Shown in pieces: positions 1-13,021 of a DNA stretch of 64,000 bases. The notes beneath the pieces are model-generated. The model was given only the letters and a program-made list of their open reading frames with translations. It was not told where the DNA came from and ran no database searches. How positions within the stretch are numbered: position 1 is the first letter of the stretch; the number at the start of each line of letters is the position of its first letter. The stretch lies in the NCBI RefSeq assembly GCF_004664715.2, contig NC_051068.1, forward strand, positions 55,996,953 to 56,060,952, read 5' to 3'. Source of the stretch: Peromyscus leucopus (lineage: Eukaryota > Chordata > Mammalia > Rodentia > Cricetidae). The position numbers were made by a program, and so were the translations under genes.

Positions 1-613
1 GCTTCTGCGTGTTTATCTTTTGTTAATCTCTGTTGTCAGTCTAATTTACAGGGCCTCAAACACAGAACCTAAGAATGTAGAGGAAGCTTTTTCTTCTATT
101 ACTTCAAATAATCTATAATTAAGTGACTCTAGACCCTAAAGAAGAGGGCTGAAGAATAATGAAGGCTATTTCCATCACAAGGCAATCACCATTGCCTGGG
201 AATTCTGCTCTACCTAGCTATTCATGAAGCTGGATTCCACAGTATTCTGATATCAGAACTGAGTTGTTACCTGCTTAATAAAGCTGAATCATGGCTATAA
301 GTTGGTTCCAGCATTGTCTAAGGAGGGGAAAGAGGTAGCCTGGTACTCTAAGACCCAAACCTCTCCCATTCACAAAGCCTTAGTTACAATGAAGGAGTTC
401 TGCCCAAGTTGATGGAATGAGAGGCTGTCTACAAGTGGAAAATGTTCAGTTCCAAGTGTTTTCCCCTGAGGGGTAGACCAGACTTTCTACGTGTACAGAA
501 AGGTTACCCACACCCATTCCTTACCAGACCTTTCACGGAGGGCAGAGCTCTGCTGATTCCCGCTGTAGCACTTGGTGAAAGAAACCAATTGCCATCAAGA
601 AACTTGAACCCAT
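1..613. other. Intergenic, nothing recognised
   Basis: No exon, RNA gene or clear repeat seen. Short open frames here have no recognisable motifs. Confidence 0.4.
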
Positions 614-818
614 GGGGCTGGAGAGATGGCTCCGAGGTTAAGAGCACTGGCTGCTCTTCCCGAGGTCATGAGTTCGATTCCCAGCAACCACATGGTGGCT
701 TATAATCATTTGTAGTGGAATCTAGTGCCCGCTTCTGCTGTAAAGGTGGACATGCAGATAGAGCACTCTGTATACATAAAATAAGTAAACTGATTTATTT
801 AATTTTTTTTAAAAAAAG
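614..818 (+). repeat. B2 SINE
   Basis: Starts ggggctggagagatggctcc, with the tRNA-derived 'aagagcactggctgctcttcc' type body and an A-rich 3' end. Typical rodent B2. Confidence 0.85.
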
Positions 819-827
819 AAGCTTGAA

Positions 828-990
828 GCCGGGCGTTGGTGGCGCACGCCTTTAATCCCAGCACTCGGGAGGCAGAGCCAGGCGGATCTCTGTGAGTTCG
901 AGGCCAGCCTGGGCTACCAAGTGAGCTCCAGGAAAGGCGCAAAGCTACACAGAGAAACCCTGTCTCGAAAAACCAAAAAAAAAAAAAAAA
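828..990 (+). repeat. B1 SINE with target-site duplication
   Basis: 7SL-derived B1 from gccgggcgttgg to the poly(A). It is flanked by a near-perfect repeat of gaagcttgaa (left copy ends 827; right copy about 998-1,007). Its 'aaaggcgcaaagctacacag' segment is characteristic of cricetid B1 copies. Confidence 0.95.
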
Positions 991-1007
991 AAAAAAAGAA
1001 GCTTGAA

Positions 1008-1429
1008 CCCTGCCTCACTAAACATTTCAGCAACAAGCACATTATGTTGTAGAAGGTGGCATGGACTTGCTGAGTGGCCTGAGTGGCCTATGCTGCAACC
1101 TGGGGCCATGGTTTGGGCCCAAGCAGCAGCAGAGGGCCATGTCTGGGTCTGTGGCCCTACTGTAGCCACCTGACTACCACCTAGGACCATGTTACAGTCT
1201 GGGGACCACGTTGCTGCTGTGCCACCCAGGGCCTTGGTGACGTTGGGGCCCAAGCTGATGGTGATGGCCATGTCTGGGTCTGTGGTCCTTCTGGGTCTGT
1301 GTTGATGTATGTTGCTCATGTGTTTAACCATGTATTGAAGTATGAGGGCCATGCTGAATTAACCTGACCCCTCCATGACTCCTGAAAGGGAAAGCTGGTC
1401 CTGCCTCTCATAGGAGAGCTTCCATCCCA

Positions 1430-1464
<35 letters not shown>

Positions 1465-1874
1465 CTCTATACCACCTCCCTGCTCCAGCACCTGGGAAAG
1501 GTGGTCCCAACCCTCACCATAGGCATGGGAGAGCTGGCCCTGCCCTTCACTGAGAGGGGTGGTCCCAGCAGGCTGGACTGACACCCCCAGCTACCACTCA
1601 GGCACAAATACAGGGCTTTGAGTTGGCTCATCCCTATATCTACCTCAATGATGACCTGAAAGAGCATGTGAAGGGGCAGGTCCTGCCGAAATATAGCTGC
1701 AGGATCTCCATGGCTGGGGTGAGTGGGGAGGGTGGCCTTGGGATATCTGAGAGGAGTTTCAGAGAGGGTCCAGTATGGATGGTGTACCAGAAGCCAGAGG
1801 CCTTGAGCCAGACCAACAACTCATTACACAGTGAACATTTGCAAGTAAAACTCTTTGGACAAAAGGGAATACAG
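1008..1874 (+). mobile_element. L1 3'-end fragment (part 1)
   Basis: Resembles the 3' untranslated part of rodent L1, and is repeated in diverged form at 44.4-45.4 kb (sense) and 37.9-38.5 kb (antisense). A (CA)n run sits at 1,433-1,461. It continues after the solo LTR at 2,287. Confidence 0.7.
1433..1461. repeat. (CA)n microsatellite
   Basis: Pure CA dinucleotide run inside the L1 3' end. Confidence 0.95.
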
Positions 1875-1880
1875 CATGAC

Positions 1881-2280
1881 TGTGGTTGGAAGTTTTCCTG
1901 TGTCCTGGCTGGCCAGCGGTCAGGACAAATCTCTCCCACTCATGTCCCCCAAGTAAATATATAGAAGCTTATATTAATTATAACTGCTTGGCTATTAGCT
2001 CAGTCTTATTACTGACTCTCTCTTACACTTAAATGAACTCATAATTCTTATATATGTTTGGCCACATGGCTTGTTGACTTTTCTCAGTTCTGCCTTGTCA
2101 TCTTGCTTGCTCTGTGTCTGGCTGGCAACTCCTGACTCAGCCTTCCTGTTCCCAGAATTGTCCTCGTCTGCTTGCCCTGCCTATAATACTTCCTGCCTGG
2201 TTACTGGCCAATCAGCATTTTATTTATCAACCAATCAGAACAACACATATTCACAGCATACAGAACAACATCCCACAGGA
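1881..2280 (-). mobile_element. Solo LTR (mys-like class II ERV), antisense
   Basis: A 400-bp LTR on the minus strand, starting tcctgtgggatg and ending at the plus-strand tgtggttggaag. It is related to the LTRs at 10,093, 33,435, 35,789, 51,276 and 54,592. It is flanked by a perfect 6-bp target duplication, catgac (1,875-1,880 and 2,281-2,286), as expected for a class II ERV. It interrupts an L1 3' end. Confidence 0.85.
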
Positions 2281-2286
2281 CATGAC

Positions 2287-2560
2287 CCACCGCAGCTCCC
2301 AATGCTACTAAAACAAATAAAGAGGTGATAGTCAGGAAAGATGAAGCAAGTGAGGTGTTTTGTTTGTTTGTTTTTGTTTTGCTTTTTGTTTGTTTATGGT
2401 TTTTTGTTTTATTAATTAATAATTTTAATTCTTTTTAAATTTTCTTTTAGGGGGACCCTACAAGGGTGAAGGGCAGATGCAGAGGGACTGGGAAATGATT
2501 AGGATTGGAGTGTATGATGTGAAATTCTTAATAAAAAAAATTATGTTTAACAAAAGGGGC
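2287..2560 (+). mobile_element. L1 3'-end fragment (part 2)
   Basis: Continuation of the L1 tail after the solo LTR: T/G-rich stretch, then agggggaccctacaagggtg, and an end with aataaaaaaaattatg, the usual rodent L1 terminus. Confidence 0.75.
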
Positions 2561-4739
2561 TTGGTGGCATGGGCAGTTCCACTACTGTCCTTCTGTATTA
2601 GAAGTCTAAGAGACTTGCCTGCAAGGGTCTTGGCCATAACCAAAGGAATGGCTGGCCCTCCCCGACTGCTCACTTGGAATGGGGCTCACCCAAGGTTCTG
2701 CCTCCTCAGATTGCCACTTTATGACTCCCCTATTCACAACAAAGGGGATCCTGAAACGAAGGTCCCAAAGGAATTAAATTTCCCAGGGAATCCTGTACTG
2801 GGGAAGAGGAAAGTCAAAGCCCTGGATCAAAAGGGGAGCTTACTTGGGGACAGATCGCCCCAAGTTCTGAGAGCTTTACTCACAGACACTTTAACAAATG
2901 CATGTCTCTGTTACATCATTTCTATGATGCTGCAACATTGCTCTAGGAAAAAGGGAGAAAGGAAGAGACTTTCTCTAGTGTGGTCTGCTGAAAAATCAGT
3001 TTTCTCTTAGCAGCTTCTGTGTCTTAATTGTTTTGAAACACGGAGACACTAAAGCCATGAGTTTACGCCCTAAGTGCCCACTTACCACAGCAGGGTGGGC
3101 CTGGTGCATCCTTAGTGCGTCAGCGAACCAAAACTTAGTCTAAAGATGAGCTGTGTTCTATCTTGTCTTCCTAAATATCTTTGAGTGCCCAGGGAAGACA
3201 TGAATATTCATGTGCCTCCCTTCTGAACTCCTTGCCAATGAACACTACACTGCCTGCTAGAGCAATTTATTCCCGAGGTGTTTTTATTCAAATACTACAG
3301 GAAAACAGAGGTCACAGGAGCTTGGAGGACATGAATTACCTAGGAGACCAGCATTTGAATTCTGTCAATGACTCAGGGAAGCTTGATGATTCTACCAATG
3401 GAAAAAAAAAATCACCCTTTTGTGTCAGTCACATTCTGATTACTATAACAATATACCAGAGGGAATCAACTTAAAAGAGATAAAAGGTTCAAAGAGATCA
3501 CTATTTTCTATTTTGCTTTTCTTTTTAAAACTTAGGTCATCAAGAGTTAGTGGCAAGCCCCCTCATCTGCTGAGCCATCTCACCAGCCTCGGCTCACATT
3601 TCTACAGTTTCAATCCATGGTCATTTGATGCTGTGGTTGGGGGTCATAGACACTCAGTATCTCGTGGCAGGAACCAACAGTGTAAAAGTCCTGTTCACCT
3701 CACAGAGGCCAGGAAACAGAGAGAGAAGCTGGGGCTGGGTTTTCAACATCCCCGCGAAGGACCTTCCCCTACTAACTTTTTCTAACTGGGCTCCATCTCC
3801 TAAAGGTTCCACTACCCTTCGGTAGCAAGCAGTCTGGAGACCAAATCTTCAACACACGGCTCCCTTTGGGAACACTTGACATCCAAGCTGCAGCATGTTT
3901 CACATACACAGCATGTGCTACCATCTGAAAACAGCAACTCTGCTATTCAAAACATCAGCAAGCTTTTCAGATGAGCATCATCAGTTCTACTTTCGAACAG
4001 GCTTTTTGGAATGTAGTCAATTTGGGATTTCAAGTTCACTTTCCCCTGCACAGTATCGTCAGGTTTCTTCTCTTCCACTGAGGCCCATTCTTCCCTGGTG
4101 GTGACCAGCAACCCTAGGAAAGACTTTTGTCCTTGTGCCTAAAGGGCATCTTGCCATTCTAATTCAGAAGGACCCTGGGGATGATGCTTGCTTGTCTACT
4201 GGCTAGTGAGCCTTCTCCCTTCTCCTGCCCAGAGTGTGGTTTATAGTGAATGACGAAGTCTCGTTTTAAATTCTGAGTCAGTCTGCTTAATTTCTGCCAA
4301 ACTGGTGATTGCTAATCATGTCCCTTTGCAAATCTTTCTGGCCGACAACGGAGACGTCAAACACTCACAATCCCCTCAGCATCATATTCTAGGAGCCACC
4401 TGAGCCAGCTGCACAAATATTCATTTCTGGAAACGGAGTCCACGGGAGAAGAGCAGCTTTTGCTTAGAAAGTGGAGCATGAATATGCAATCGATACATTC
4501 ATGATGACATTTCGTTGTAAAGAAGGAGTGAGACCGAAGCCACGGGCCCGCAGACGACAAGCAGATAGCAAACAGGAGAAATGGGGCAGATGGACAGAGG
4601 CGTTCTCCCGACTTTTCTCCATTCGTCTCCACTCCATGTCATTCCGAAAATGGGTTTGAACCAAGATGATGGGGAGGGAGCTCCGTCATGGAACGTACTC
4701 ACGGCACACAAAGCCCTGCATTCGGTCTCCATTTTTTTT
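2561..4739. other. Intergenic, mostly unique
   Basis: No gene recognised. A small antisense SINE-like piece (gagccatctcaccagcctc) is at about 3,565-3,590. A 177-codon open frame at 2,477-3,010 begins inside the L1 tail and has no recognisable domain. Confidence 0.4.
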
Positions 4740-6229
4740 CTTTCTTCCTTTCTTTTTTTCCAGTCATGCTGGGTTCTACCCTAAGTCTCTGGGCTACCCA
4801 GAGTCCAGTTCCTGGCCATCCACGCAGTGTGAGGACTGGACTCCCTCTTGAGGCATGGGTCTCAAGTTAAACCAAACATTGGTTGGCCGCTCCCTCAAAT
4901 TCTGCACCACCTTGCAGCACAGGTAGATTGTAGGTTGAAGGTTTTGTGGCTGGGGGTCTGTAGCCTGCAGAGTATCTTCCCTCAACCAAGAGACCAGAAC
5001 GCAGAGGTGAAGGCTTCATGCAGGCACCAGCTCCACCTCTCTACATTCAATGAGCTGTGTGGATATTATCTTCAGCAGTGGGAACCCCCTGATGTCAATT
5101 TCCAGAGAGAGACCCTCTGTCCTAGCATCAACCTAGGTTGTTTGGGGATCCCCATGAGATGCTCTCGGCCAACAACTCTACCAAATGCAACACTGGCCCA
5201 CTGCCGGAAGCCTTGCCTGGCTATAAATTGTTGGCATGTTCAGAGGATACATGTTCTACATCCTCCATTACTACGGGTCCTTACTAAGGTCACCCTCACA
5301 AATTACAGGAAGTTTAACTGTGCTAAGTTTCCAAATGGCTCCCCCAAATGACCCACAATTCCAGCCATCTATCCCGGTACTTTTTCCCTCCATCTGCCTG
5401 CCCTCCTCACATGATCTCTCCTGCTCTTGTCCACATCTGCCCCCAGTCTACCCACAAAATCTGTTCTACTTCCCCTTCCTATGGAGATCTATGTGCCCCC
5501 TCCAAGCCCTCCCCTTTACCTAACCTCTCTGGGTCTGTGGATTGTAGCTTCATTATCATTTACTTAACAGCTAATATCCATTTAAAAGTGTATAGTTTTG
5601 TTTGTCTTTGGGGTTTTGTTTGTTTGGTTTTGGTTTTGGTCTAGGTTACCCCACTCGTGATGATTTTTTCTAGTTCCATCCATTTGCCTGATAATTTCAT
5701 GATGTCATTCCTTTTAACAGCTGAGTAATACTCCATTGTGTAAATGTACCACATTTTTTTTTATCCATTCTTCAGTTGGGGAATATCTAAGTTGTTCCCA
5801 GGTTCTGGCTATTATGAATAGTGCTGCTATGAACATAGTTGAGCAAGTGTCCTTGTGGTAGCATCTTTTGGGTATGTGCTCAAGAATGATATAGCTGGGC
5901 CTTGAGGTACATCGATTCCCAGTTTTCTGAGGAACCACCATATTGATTTCTATAGTTCCTATACAAGTTTGTACTCCCACCAGGAATGAAGAAGTGTTTC
6001 CCTTTGTCCACATCTTCATCAGCATGAGGTGTGACTTGTGTTGTTGATCTGAGCCATTCTGACAGGTTTAAGATGGAATCTCAAAGCAGTTTTGATTTGT
6101 ATTTTCTTGGTGGCCAAGGGTGTTGAACATTTCTTTAAGTGTTTCTTAGCCACTTGAGATTCTTCTATTGAGAATTATTTGGTTTGGGGGCTTTGTTGTT
6201 GTTGTTGTTGTTATTTTGTTTTGTTTTGT

Positions 6230-6369
6230 GTTTCAAGGCAGAGTTTCTCTGTGTAGTTCTGGCTGTCCTGGAACTCATTCTGTAGACCAGGGTGGCCTTG
6301 AACTCACAGAGATCCACCTACCTCTGCCTCCCCAGTGTGGGGATTAAAGGCATGCACCACCAGGTCCAG
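6230..6369 (-). repeat. B1 SINE, antisense
   Basis: Antisense B1 (gagtttctctgtgtag ... attaaaggcatgcaccacc), diverged, lying in the L1. Confidence 0.85.
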
Positions 6370-6407
6370 AATATTATTTTTTTTTTTTTTATAGTTTCTT
6401 GAGTTCT

Positions 6408-6577
6408 TTTTTTTTTTTTTTTTTTTTTTTGGTTTTTCGAAACAGGGTTTCTCTGTGTAGCTTTGCGCCTTTCCTGGAGCTCACTTGGTAGCCCAGGCTG
6501 ACCTCGAACTCACAGAGATCCACCTGCCTCTGCCTCCCCAGTGCTGGGATTAAAGGCGTGCACCACCACCGCCCGGC
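6408..6577 (-). repeat. B1 SINE, antisense, younger
   Basis: Starts with a poly(T), ends gcccggc. Flanked by cttgagttcttt on both sides, a target-site duplication. Inserted into the L1 close to an older B1. Confidence 0.92.
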
Positions 6578-9500
6578 TCTTGAGTTCTTTACATATTTTC
6601 GATACTAGACCTCTGTCTGATGTAGGATTGATAAAAATCTTTTCCCATTCTGTAGGCTGCCACTTTGTCCAATTAGTGGTGTCATCTGCCTTACAGAAGC
6701 ATCTTAATTTCATGTGGTCCCATTTATTAAATGTTGGTATTAGTGCCTGCACTATTGGTATTCCGTTCAGAAAGCTGTCTCCTGTGCCAATGCATTCCAG
6801 GTTATCCCACACTTGTGGAGGCTCGGAAAGCTTGGGGTGGGGTCCTGTGGATTTTTCAGCTGAGCTGAGCTGAAAAGTTCATCTTCTAACCCCTTGGTGC
6901 CCTCCTTCTGCCCCGCCTCTGACTTGATCTCTCTCTTCTGTCATGTTCAATGAGTCTGATTTTATGTTGCGGTCTTTGAGCCACTTGAGTTTTTTGCGGG
7001 ATGATAAATATGGATCTATATGCATTATTCTGCATGCAGGTATCCAGTTTGACAAGCACCATTTGTTGATAATGCTTTCTTTTTTTCAGTGTGTATTTCT
7101 GGCTTTTTTTTTTTTTTATCAAAAATTAGGTGTCCATAGGTGTGTGGTTTTATGTCTGGGTCTTCAATTCAATTCCATTAATACACCTGTCTGTTTTCAT
7201 GCCAATACTATACTGTTTTTATTACTATAACTCTGTAGTACAATTTGAAATCAGGAATGGTGATAGCTCCAGCAGTTCTTTTATTGTTTAGAATTGTTTT
7301 AGCTATCCTGGTTTTATTTTTCCATATGAAGTTGAGAATTGTTCTGTAGAGAGCTGTAAAGAATTGTGTTGCAATTTTGATTGGGATTGCATTGAATCTG
7401 TAGATTGTTGTTGGTAGGATGGACATTTTTACTGCTGTTGGTAGTAGGACATATTGATTCTACCAGTCCATAAACATGGGAGATTTTTCTATCTTCTGAT
7501 ATCTTCTTCAATCTCTTTCTTCAAAGACTTGAAGTTTTTATTATGCAAGTCTTTCACTTGCTTGGTTAGAGTTACCACAAGATATTTTATATTATTTGAG
7601 GTTATTGTGAAGGGTGTTGTTTCCCTTATTACTTTCTCAGTTCATTTGTCATTTTTATATATAGGAGGGCTACTGACTTTTTTTTAAATCTTGTATCCAA
7701 TCATGTCAATGAAGGTGTGTTTCAGCTGTAGGAGTTTCCCTGTAGAATTTTTGTGGTTATGTATGTCTACAATTAGATCATCTGTGAATAATGATTCTTT
7801 GACTTCTTCCTTTCCAATTTATGTACCCTTGATCTCCTTCAATTTTCCTATTGAGATATATATATATAACTTCAAGTACTATATTGAATAAATATAGAGT
7901 GGACAGCCTTGACTTGTTTCTAATTTTAGTGGAATTGCTTTGAGTTCTCTCCATTTAATTTAATGTTGGCTATAGGCTTGCTGTGAATTGCCTTTATTAT
8001 GTTACTTGTTTCCCTTATCTCTCTAGGACTTTTATCACAAAAGGCTGTTGGATTTTGTGTCAGAGATCTTTTCTGCATCTAATGAGATGATTATATGATT
8101 TTTTTACCTTCAGTTTGTTTACATTGTAGATTTCATTTATTGATTATCATATATTAAACCATCCCTGCATCTCCAGGATGAAGCCTACTTGATCACGGTA
8201 GATGATCTTTTTGATGTGCTCTTGGATTTGGTTTGCAAGTGTTTTATTGAGTATTTTTGCATCTATGTTCATAAGGGAAATTGGTCTGAAATTCTCTTTC
8301 TTTGTTGAGTCTTTATGTGGTTTGGGTATCAGGATGACTGTGGCCTCATAAAATGAATTGGGCAATGTTCCTTCTGTTTCTCTTTTGTGAAATAATTTGA
8401 AGAATATTGGCATTAATTCTTCTTGGAAAGTCTGGTAGAATTCTGTGTTAAAACTGTCTGTCCCTGGGCTATTTTGGTTGTGAGACTCTTAATTGTTGCT
8501 TCTATTTCACTAGGGGTTGTAGGTCTTCATAAATTGTTTATCTGATCTTGATTTAACTTTAGCCATTGGTTCCTATTGAGAAAATTATCCATTTCTTTTA
8601 GATCTTTTCAATTTTATGGAATACAGGTTTTTGAAGTATGTCCTAATCAGTCTCTGTATTTCCACAGAGTGTGCTGTTCTAGCCCCTTTTTTGTTTATGA
8701 TTTTGTTAATTTGTAAATTCTTTGTGTCTTTGAGTTAGTTTGATTAAGGGATTGTCCCTCATGTTGATTTTTCTGGAAGAATCAACTCTTCGTTTCATTG
8801 ATTCTTTGTATTATTCTTTGTTTCTATTTTATTGATTTCAGCCCTCAGTTTATTTCCCACCAATCCTCTTGTGTCTGTTTACTTCTTTTTGTTCTAGAGC
8901 TTACAAGTGTGCTGATAAGTTACTAGTCTGAGATCTCTCCATTTTTTTTAAATGTAGGCAGTTAGTACTACGAACTTTCCTCTTAGTACCACTTACATTG
9001 TGTCCCATAAGTTTGGCAGGTTGTGTATTCATCTTTATTGAATCATGGGAAGTCTTTAATTTCTTTATTTCTGACATGGCTCATGTTTTGTTCAGTAGAG
9101 AGAGTTGTTCAGTTTTCATCAGTTTGTAGTCTTTCTGTTGTTGTTGATATCCTGCTTTAATCTGCAGTGGTCTGATTGCATGCAGGGTGTTATTTCAATT
9201 TTCTTGTATCTGTTAAGACTTGCTTTGTGTCCAGTTATTGGTCAGTTTTGGAGAAAGTTCTGTGAAGTGCTGAGAAAAAGGTATATTCTTTAGTGTTTTG
9301 GTGAAATGCTCTGTAAATATCTGTTAGGCCCATTTGGTTTATAATGTCTGTTGGCTCCAGCATTCCTCTGTTTATTTTTTGTCTGGATGACATGTCTATT
9401 GGTGAGAGTAGGGTCATGAAGTCTCCCACTTTCAGTGTGTGAGGGTCAAATATGTGATTTAAGCTGTAGTAGTGTTTCTTTCACAAAACTGGGTGCCCTT

Positions 9501-9842
9501 GTATTGGGGGCATAGATTTTAAGAATTTAAAGATCATCTTGGTTGATTTTTTCTTTAATGAGTATGCAGTGTCATTTCCCATCTCTTTTGATTAATTTTG
9601 GTTTGAAGTCTATTTTGTTAGATACTTAAAATGGATACACCAGCTTGCCTCCACTTGCCTGGAATATCTTTGTCCAACTATTTACTCTGATACAATGCCT
9701 ATCCTTGATGTTGAGGTATGTTTCTTGTATGCAGTAGAAGGATGGATCCTGTTTTCACATCTATTATGTTAATCTCTGTCTTTTTATTGGGGAATTGAGA
9801 CCATGGATATTGAGAGATATCAATGACCAATGATTGTTAATT

Positions 9843-9845
<3 letters not shown>

Positions 9846-9879
<34 letters not shown>
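9846..9879. repeat. (GT)n microsatellite
   Basis: Pure GT run within the antisense L1. Confidence 0.95.
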
Positions 9880-10092
9880 GAGGTGTCTATTCGTTTCCCT
9901 TCTTTTTGGTTTTGCTGTGTGAGATTATCTATTTCCTGTGCTTTCATGGGCATAGTTAACCTCTTTGGGTTAGAGTTTTCCTTCTAGCACCTTCTATGGA
10001 GCTAGATTTGTAGATATATATTGTCTAAATTTTACTTTATATGAAATATCTTGTTTTCTCCTTCTATGATGGTTGAATGTCTTGCTGGGTAT

Positions 10093-10491
10093 TGCTGTAG
10101 GATATCTTTCTGTATGCTGTGAATATATGTTGTTCCCATTGGTTAATAAATAAGCTGCTTTGGCCTATGGCAAGGCAGATTAAAGGCAGGCAGGAAATCC
10201 AAGCAGAGATACAAGGAGGAGAAAGGCAGAGTCATGGCAGAAGCTGTGAGTCACCGCCAGGAGAAGCAAGATGTGAGAGAACAGGTAATGCCATGAAACC
10301 ACGTGGCAAAACACAGATTAATAGAAATGAGTTGAATTAAATTTAAAGAGCTAGCTAATATAAGAAGGAGCCATAGGCCCAGTTTGTAATATAAGCCTCT
10401 ATGTAATTTTTTATCCTAGCTGTGGGACAGTGGGTATGAGAGATTTGTCAGGACCACAGGGCCAGACAGGACCAAGAAACTTCTGCCTACA
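10093..10491 (+). repeat. 5' LTR of the mys-like ERV
   Basis: Begins tgctgtaggatatctttctg and ends ctgcctaca. Contains gattaatagaaatgagtt and other blocks shared with the solo LTR at 51,276. Confidence 0.85.
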
Positions 10492-10493
10492 AT

Positions 10494-10511
10494 TGGCACC
10501 CAACATGGAGC
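10494..10511 (+). promoter_or_regulatory. Primer-binding site, tRNA-Lys type
   Basis: tggcacccaacatggagc, 2 nt after the LTR end. It differs at a few positions from the common class II ERV primer-binding site complementary to tRNA-Lys. Confidence 0.8.
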
Positions 10512-10726
10512 AAGAATTTCCACCTAAAACCTGAGAAAGCTTTAAAACAGTGTTCTAAAACCGAGCCAAGAGCAGCTTCCTAGTTTATGTCTCTCATGTG
10601 GGCCACAGTACAGAGACACTGCAGCATTTGAGCTTAAGCATAGCATGGCAGATTTCCACCACTGTACATAGAGGTGTCTCCAAACCGTGCATGATGCTGT
10701 GTGGTGGATTTAGCTTTTGCTAACAC

Positions 10727-10760
10727 ACACGCACGCACGCACGCACACGCACACACACAC
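10727..10760. repeat. (CA/CGCA)n microsatellite
   Basis: Alternating acacgcacgc/acacac run inside the ERV interior. Confidence 0.9.
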
Positions 10761-11258
10761 GTGAAAGGTTTCTGGGCTACACATTGCTTGATGGAAGCAT
10801 AGACCCACTGCTTTCTAGGGTTGGTAGTGAGCATGGCTCCCAGAGCTGGCAGTAAATGTACCTCTGCCATGTTGGGAAACTGAATGGGACAAAGTCAACA
10901 GTCAAAGCAGCCACGCAGCTTAGCAGTTTAAAAATCTCTCCTGGTCAGAAAAGGATTATAGGTACACAATAAGAAAGATTCAGGTGGAATAAACATCTAA
11001 ACAATTTACAACGTGTGTAAAAATGTACATAGGCTTGGAAGATAGAAGGAAAAATGCATATAGGCAATTATATAAGGAAATAAATAGTTTTAAAAAATAA
11101 AGTCTTTAAAGACACAATAAAAGTAATATAAAAGAAATAGCCACATAAAGATGAAAAATACACAGAAAGTCTGGATTATGTATATTGTGTTTTCTTTAAA
11201 TTTTTTGACTGTTAATGAGCTAACTGCAGAAAGACATTTCATTGTAAAGGCTGCTAAG

Positions 11259-11262
<4 letters not shown>

Positions 11263-11313
<51 letters not shown>
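11263..11313. repeat. (AT)n microsatellite
   Basis: About 25 AT units within the ERV interior; open frames over it (YIYIYI) are artefacts. Confidence 0.95.
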
Positions 11314-11316
<3 letters not shown>

Positions 11317-11593
11317 GGTATCTTGACTTCAAAATTTGGATCTAAGGATATGTTGTTTTGGAAAGGAAGCTCTGCTTTTGTTTCCATAGGAAGCAAGAGG
11401 TTGTGGATTTGTCACAGGTTAAGATGGATCAGATTTGATCAAGCGAGACCTCCTGAACCTTAACAGATAGTAACTATCAATAAAGGTTATAGCCAGTCTT
11501 CCCAGGACTTGATCATTATCTCGAATTTTCTCAGGATCTCCATAAGATTACCAGCACCCCCAATCAGCAGGAAGTAGTATGAAAAGCTACACC

Positions 11594-11816
11594 CAAATTT
11601 CCAAAATATTGTTTATAAATGTTTATTTTTATTTAAAGGGGGTTGATTATAAGTGCAATCTCTTTCTAAAGAAGAAAAGGGGCCATAGATATGATAAGAT
11701 AAAAGGATACGTTATTGAACCTACTTTTAAAAAGCAACAACTCATTTGAAATATTTTACATTGCTATGGATTTTAGTTTATTGATACAAATTTAAAGTTC
11801 ATTTTGTTGTATGTAT
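11594..11816 (+). repeat. Internal ERV direct repeat, copy 1
   Basis: A 223-bp segment starting caaatttccaaaatattg, nearly identical to 12,683-12,905 (about four differences by eye). Confidence 0.9.
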
Positions 11817-12682
11817 ATTTCTACTCTTGTTTAAGATATTGTGTTTATGCAACTCATTTAAAATTGTAATATATAATTAAGAAATACAGATTAATAGTCA
11901 TCTATGATAATCAAACATAGTCATGTTAGTTATGTTTTTAGGTATGCAAAGGTATATTTCAATTATGTAGGTAATCTTCAAACACTTCAAAGACCTACAG
12001 AATATGGCATTTAAACTGTTTTAATAACTTAGACTTTTCTGGACATTGAGACATGTCTGCTCCTGGCAATATCAATATACTTCAGAGAAGATGATTGGCA
12101 TTGAAGAAATCCCATATGGAGTTTATCTTCTTCTTGACAGAACTGGCCATTTGGGCAAGAAACTGCTCTTGCCTGACTGCTTGACAGTATGTTTATAAAC
12201 TGGACATGCAGGACCCACAGGAGAGTGACCACTGAACTTTAACAAACAAGGTGAGATAGTCCTTAGGTTCCTGCTTCACAAAAGATACTGCCAGACATTC
12301 TGCAGGACACAGAAGAAAGTGACTGATGAACTTTGCCAACGGGTGAGACAATCCTTCAAATTTCCTGCTTCACAAAAATGTCTGCCAGAAATTCTAGGCC
12401 TGTAGGTTGAAGATAGATGTCCCAATGTTACAGGGGAACTTTGGGTGACTGTCCAGGCAGCTAAATGTCTCTGTCATTTCTAGAATTTTGGAACTTGCTT
12501 ACAATGCATTTCCTGTTTACTTAGGTAATATTACATCCTTCTGGGCTCTTTAATGGAATTGAAGACTAGATAGTTATAATTATAGTTTTCCTTAGTTATG
12601 ATAAAAGGTAAATTAGATATAAAACTTTAGACTCACAAATATAGGATAGATGATAGGATATTTTCTTTAATTTTGTCAAATA

Positions 12683-12905
12683 CAAATTTCCAAAATATTG
12701 TTTATAAATGTTTATTTTTATTTAAAGGGGGTAGATTATAAGTGCAATCTCTTTCTAAAGAAGAAAAGGGGCCATAGATATGATGAGATAAAAGGATAGA
12801 TTATTGAACCTACTTTTAAAAAGCAACAACTCATTTGAAATATTTTACATTGCTATGGATTTTAGTTTATTGATACAAATTTAAAGTTCATTTTGTTGTA
12901 TGTAT
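12683..12905 (+). repeat. Internal ERV direct repeat, copy 2
   Basis: Second copy of the 223-bp segment, 1,089 bp downstream of copy 1. The related element at 30.6-33.8 kb has this segment only once, so the second copy is an added duplication. Confidence 0.9.
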
Positions 12906-13021
12906 AATATCTAGACTAGATATTATAACTGTAGTTCTTGCTTAATAACTGTTTTGTTATATATAATTTTACCTTGTTAAAATTAAAAACCTTCCTTTTT
13001 GATTAGATAGAAAAGGAGACA

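Larger units (their letters stand above)
4740..10092 (-). mobile_element. LINE-1, antisense (3' end and ORF2), defective
   Basis: Read on the minus strand this is rodent L1. The 3' region and ORF2 C-terminus lie at 4.7-7 kb. The reverse transcriptase is at about 8.15-8.41 kb ([18 protein letters not shown], then QEHIKKI, GFI). The endonuclease region is at about 9.2-9.4 kb (TDIYRAFHQNTKEYTFFS). Frames are broken many times, so it is inactive. Two B1 copies are inserted (6.2-6.6 kb). A provirus at 10,093 splits it from its 5' part at 13.08-13.93 kb. Confidence 0.9.

Noticed and set aside
2477..3010. 177-codon open frame
   Set aside because: Begins inside an L1 3' end, has no recognisable domain, and no support as a gene.
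4848..5351. 167-codon open frame
   Set aside because: Lies antisense in the 3' region of a LINE-1.
10493..13021. Retroviral gag/pol/env genes inside the mys-like ERV
   Set aside because: No frame of meaningful length and no protease, reverse transcriptase or integrase motif was visible in either copy.
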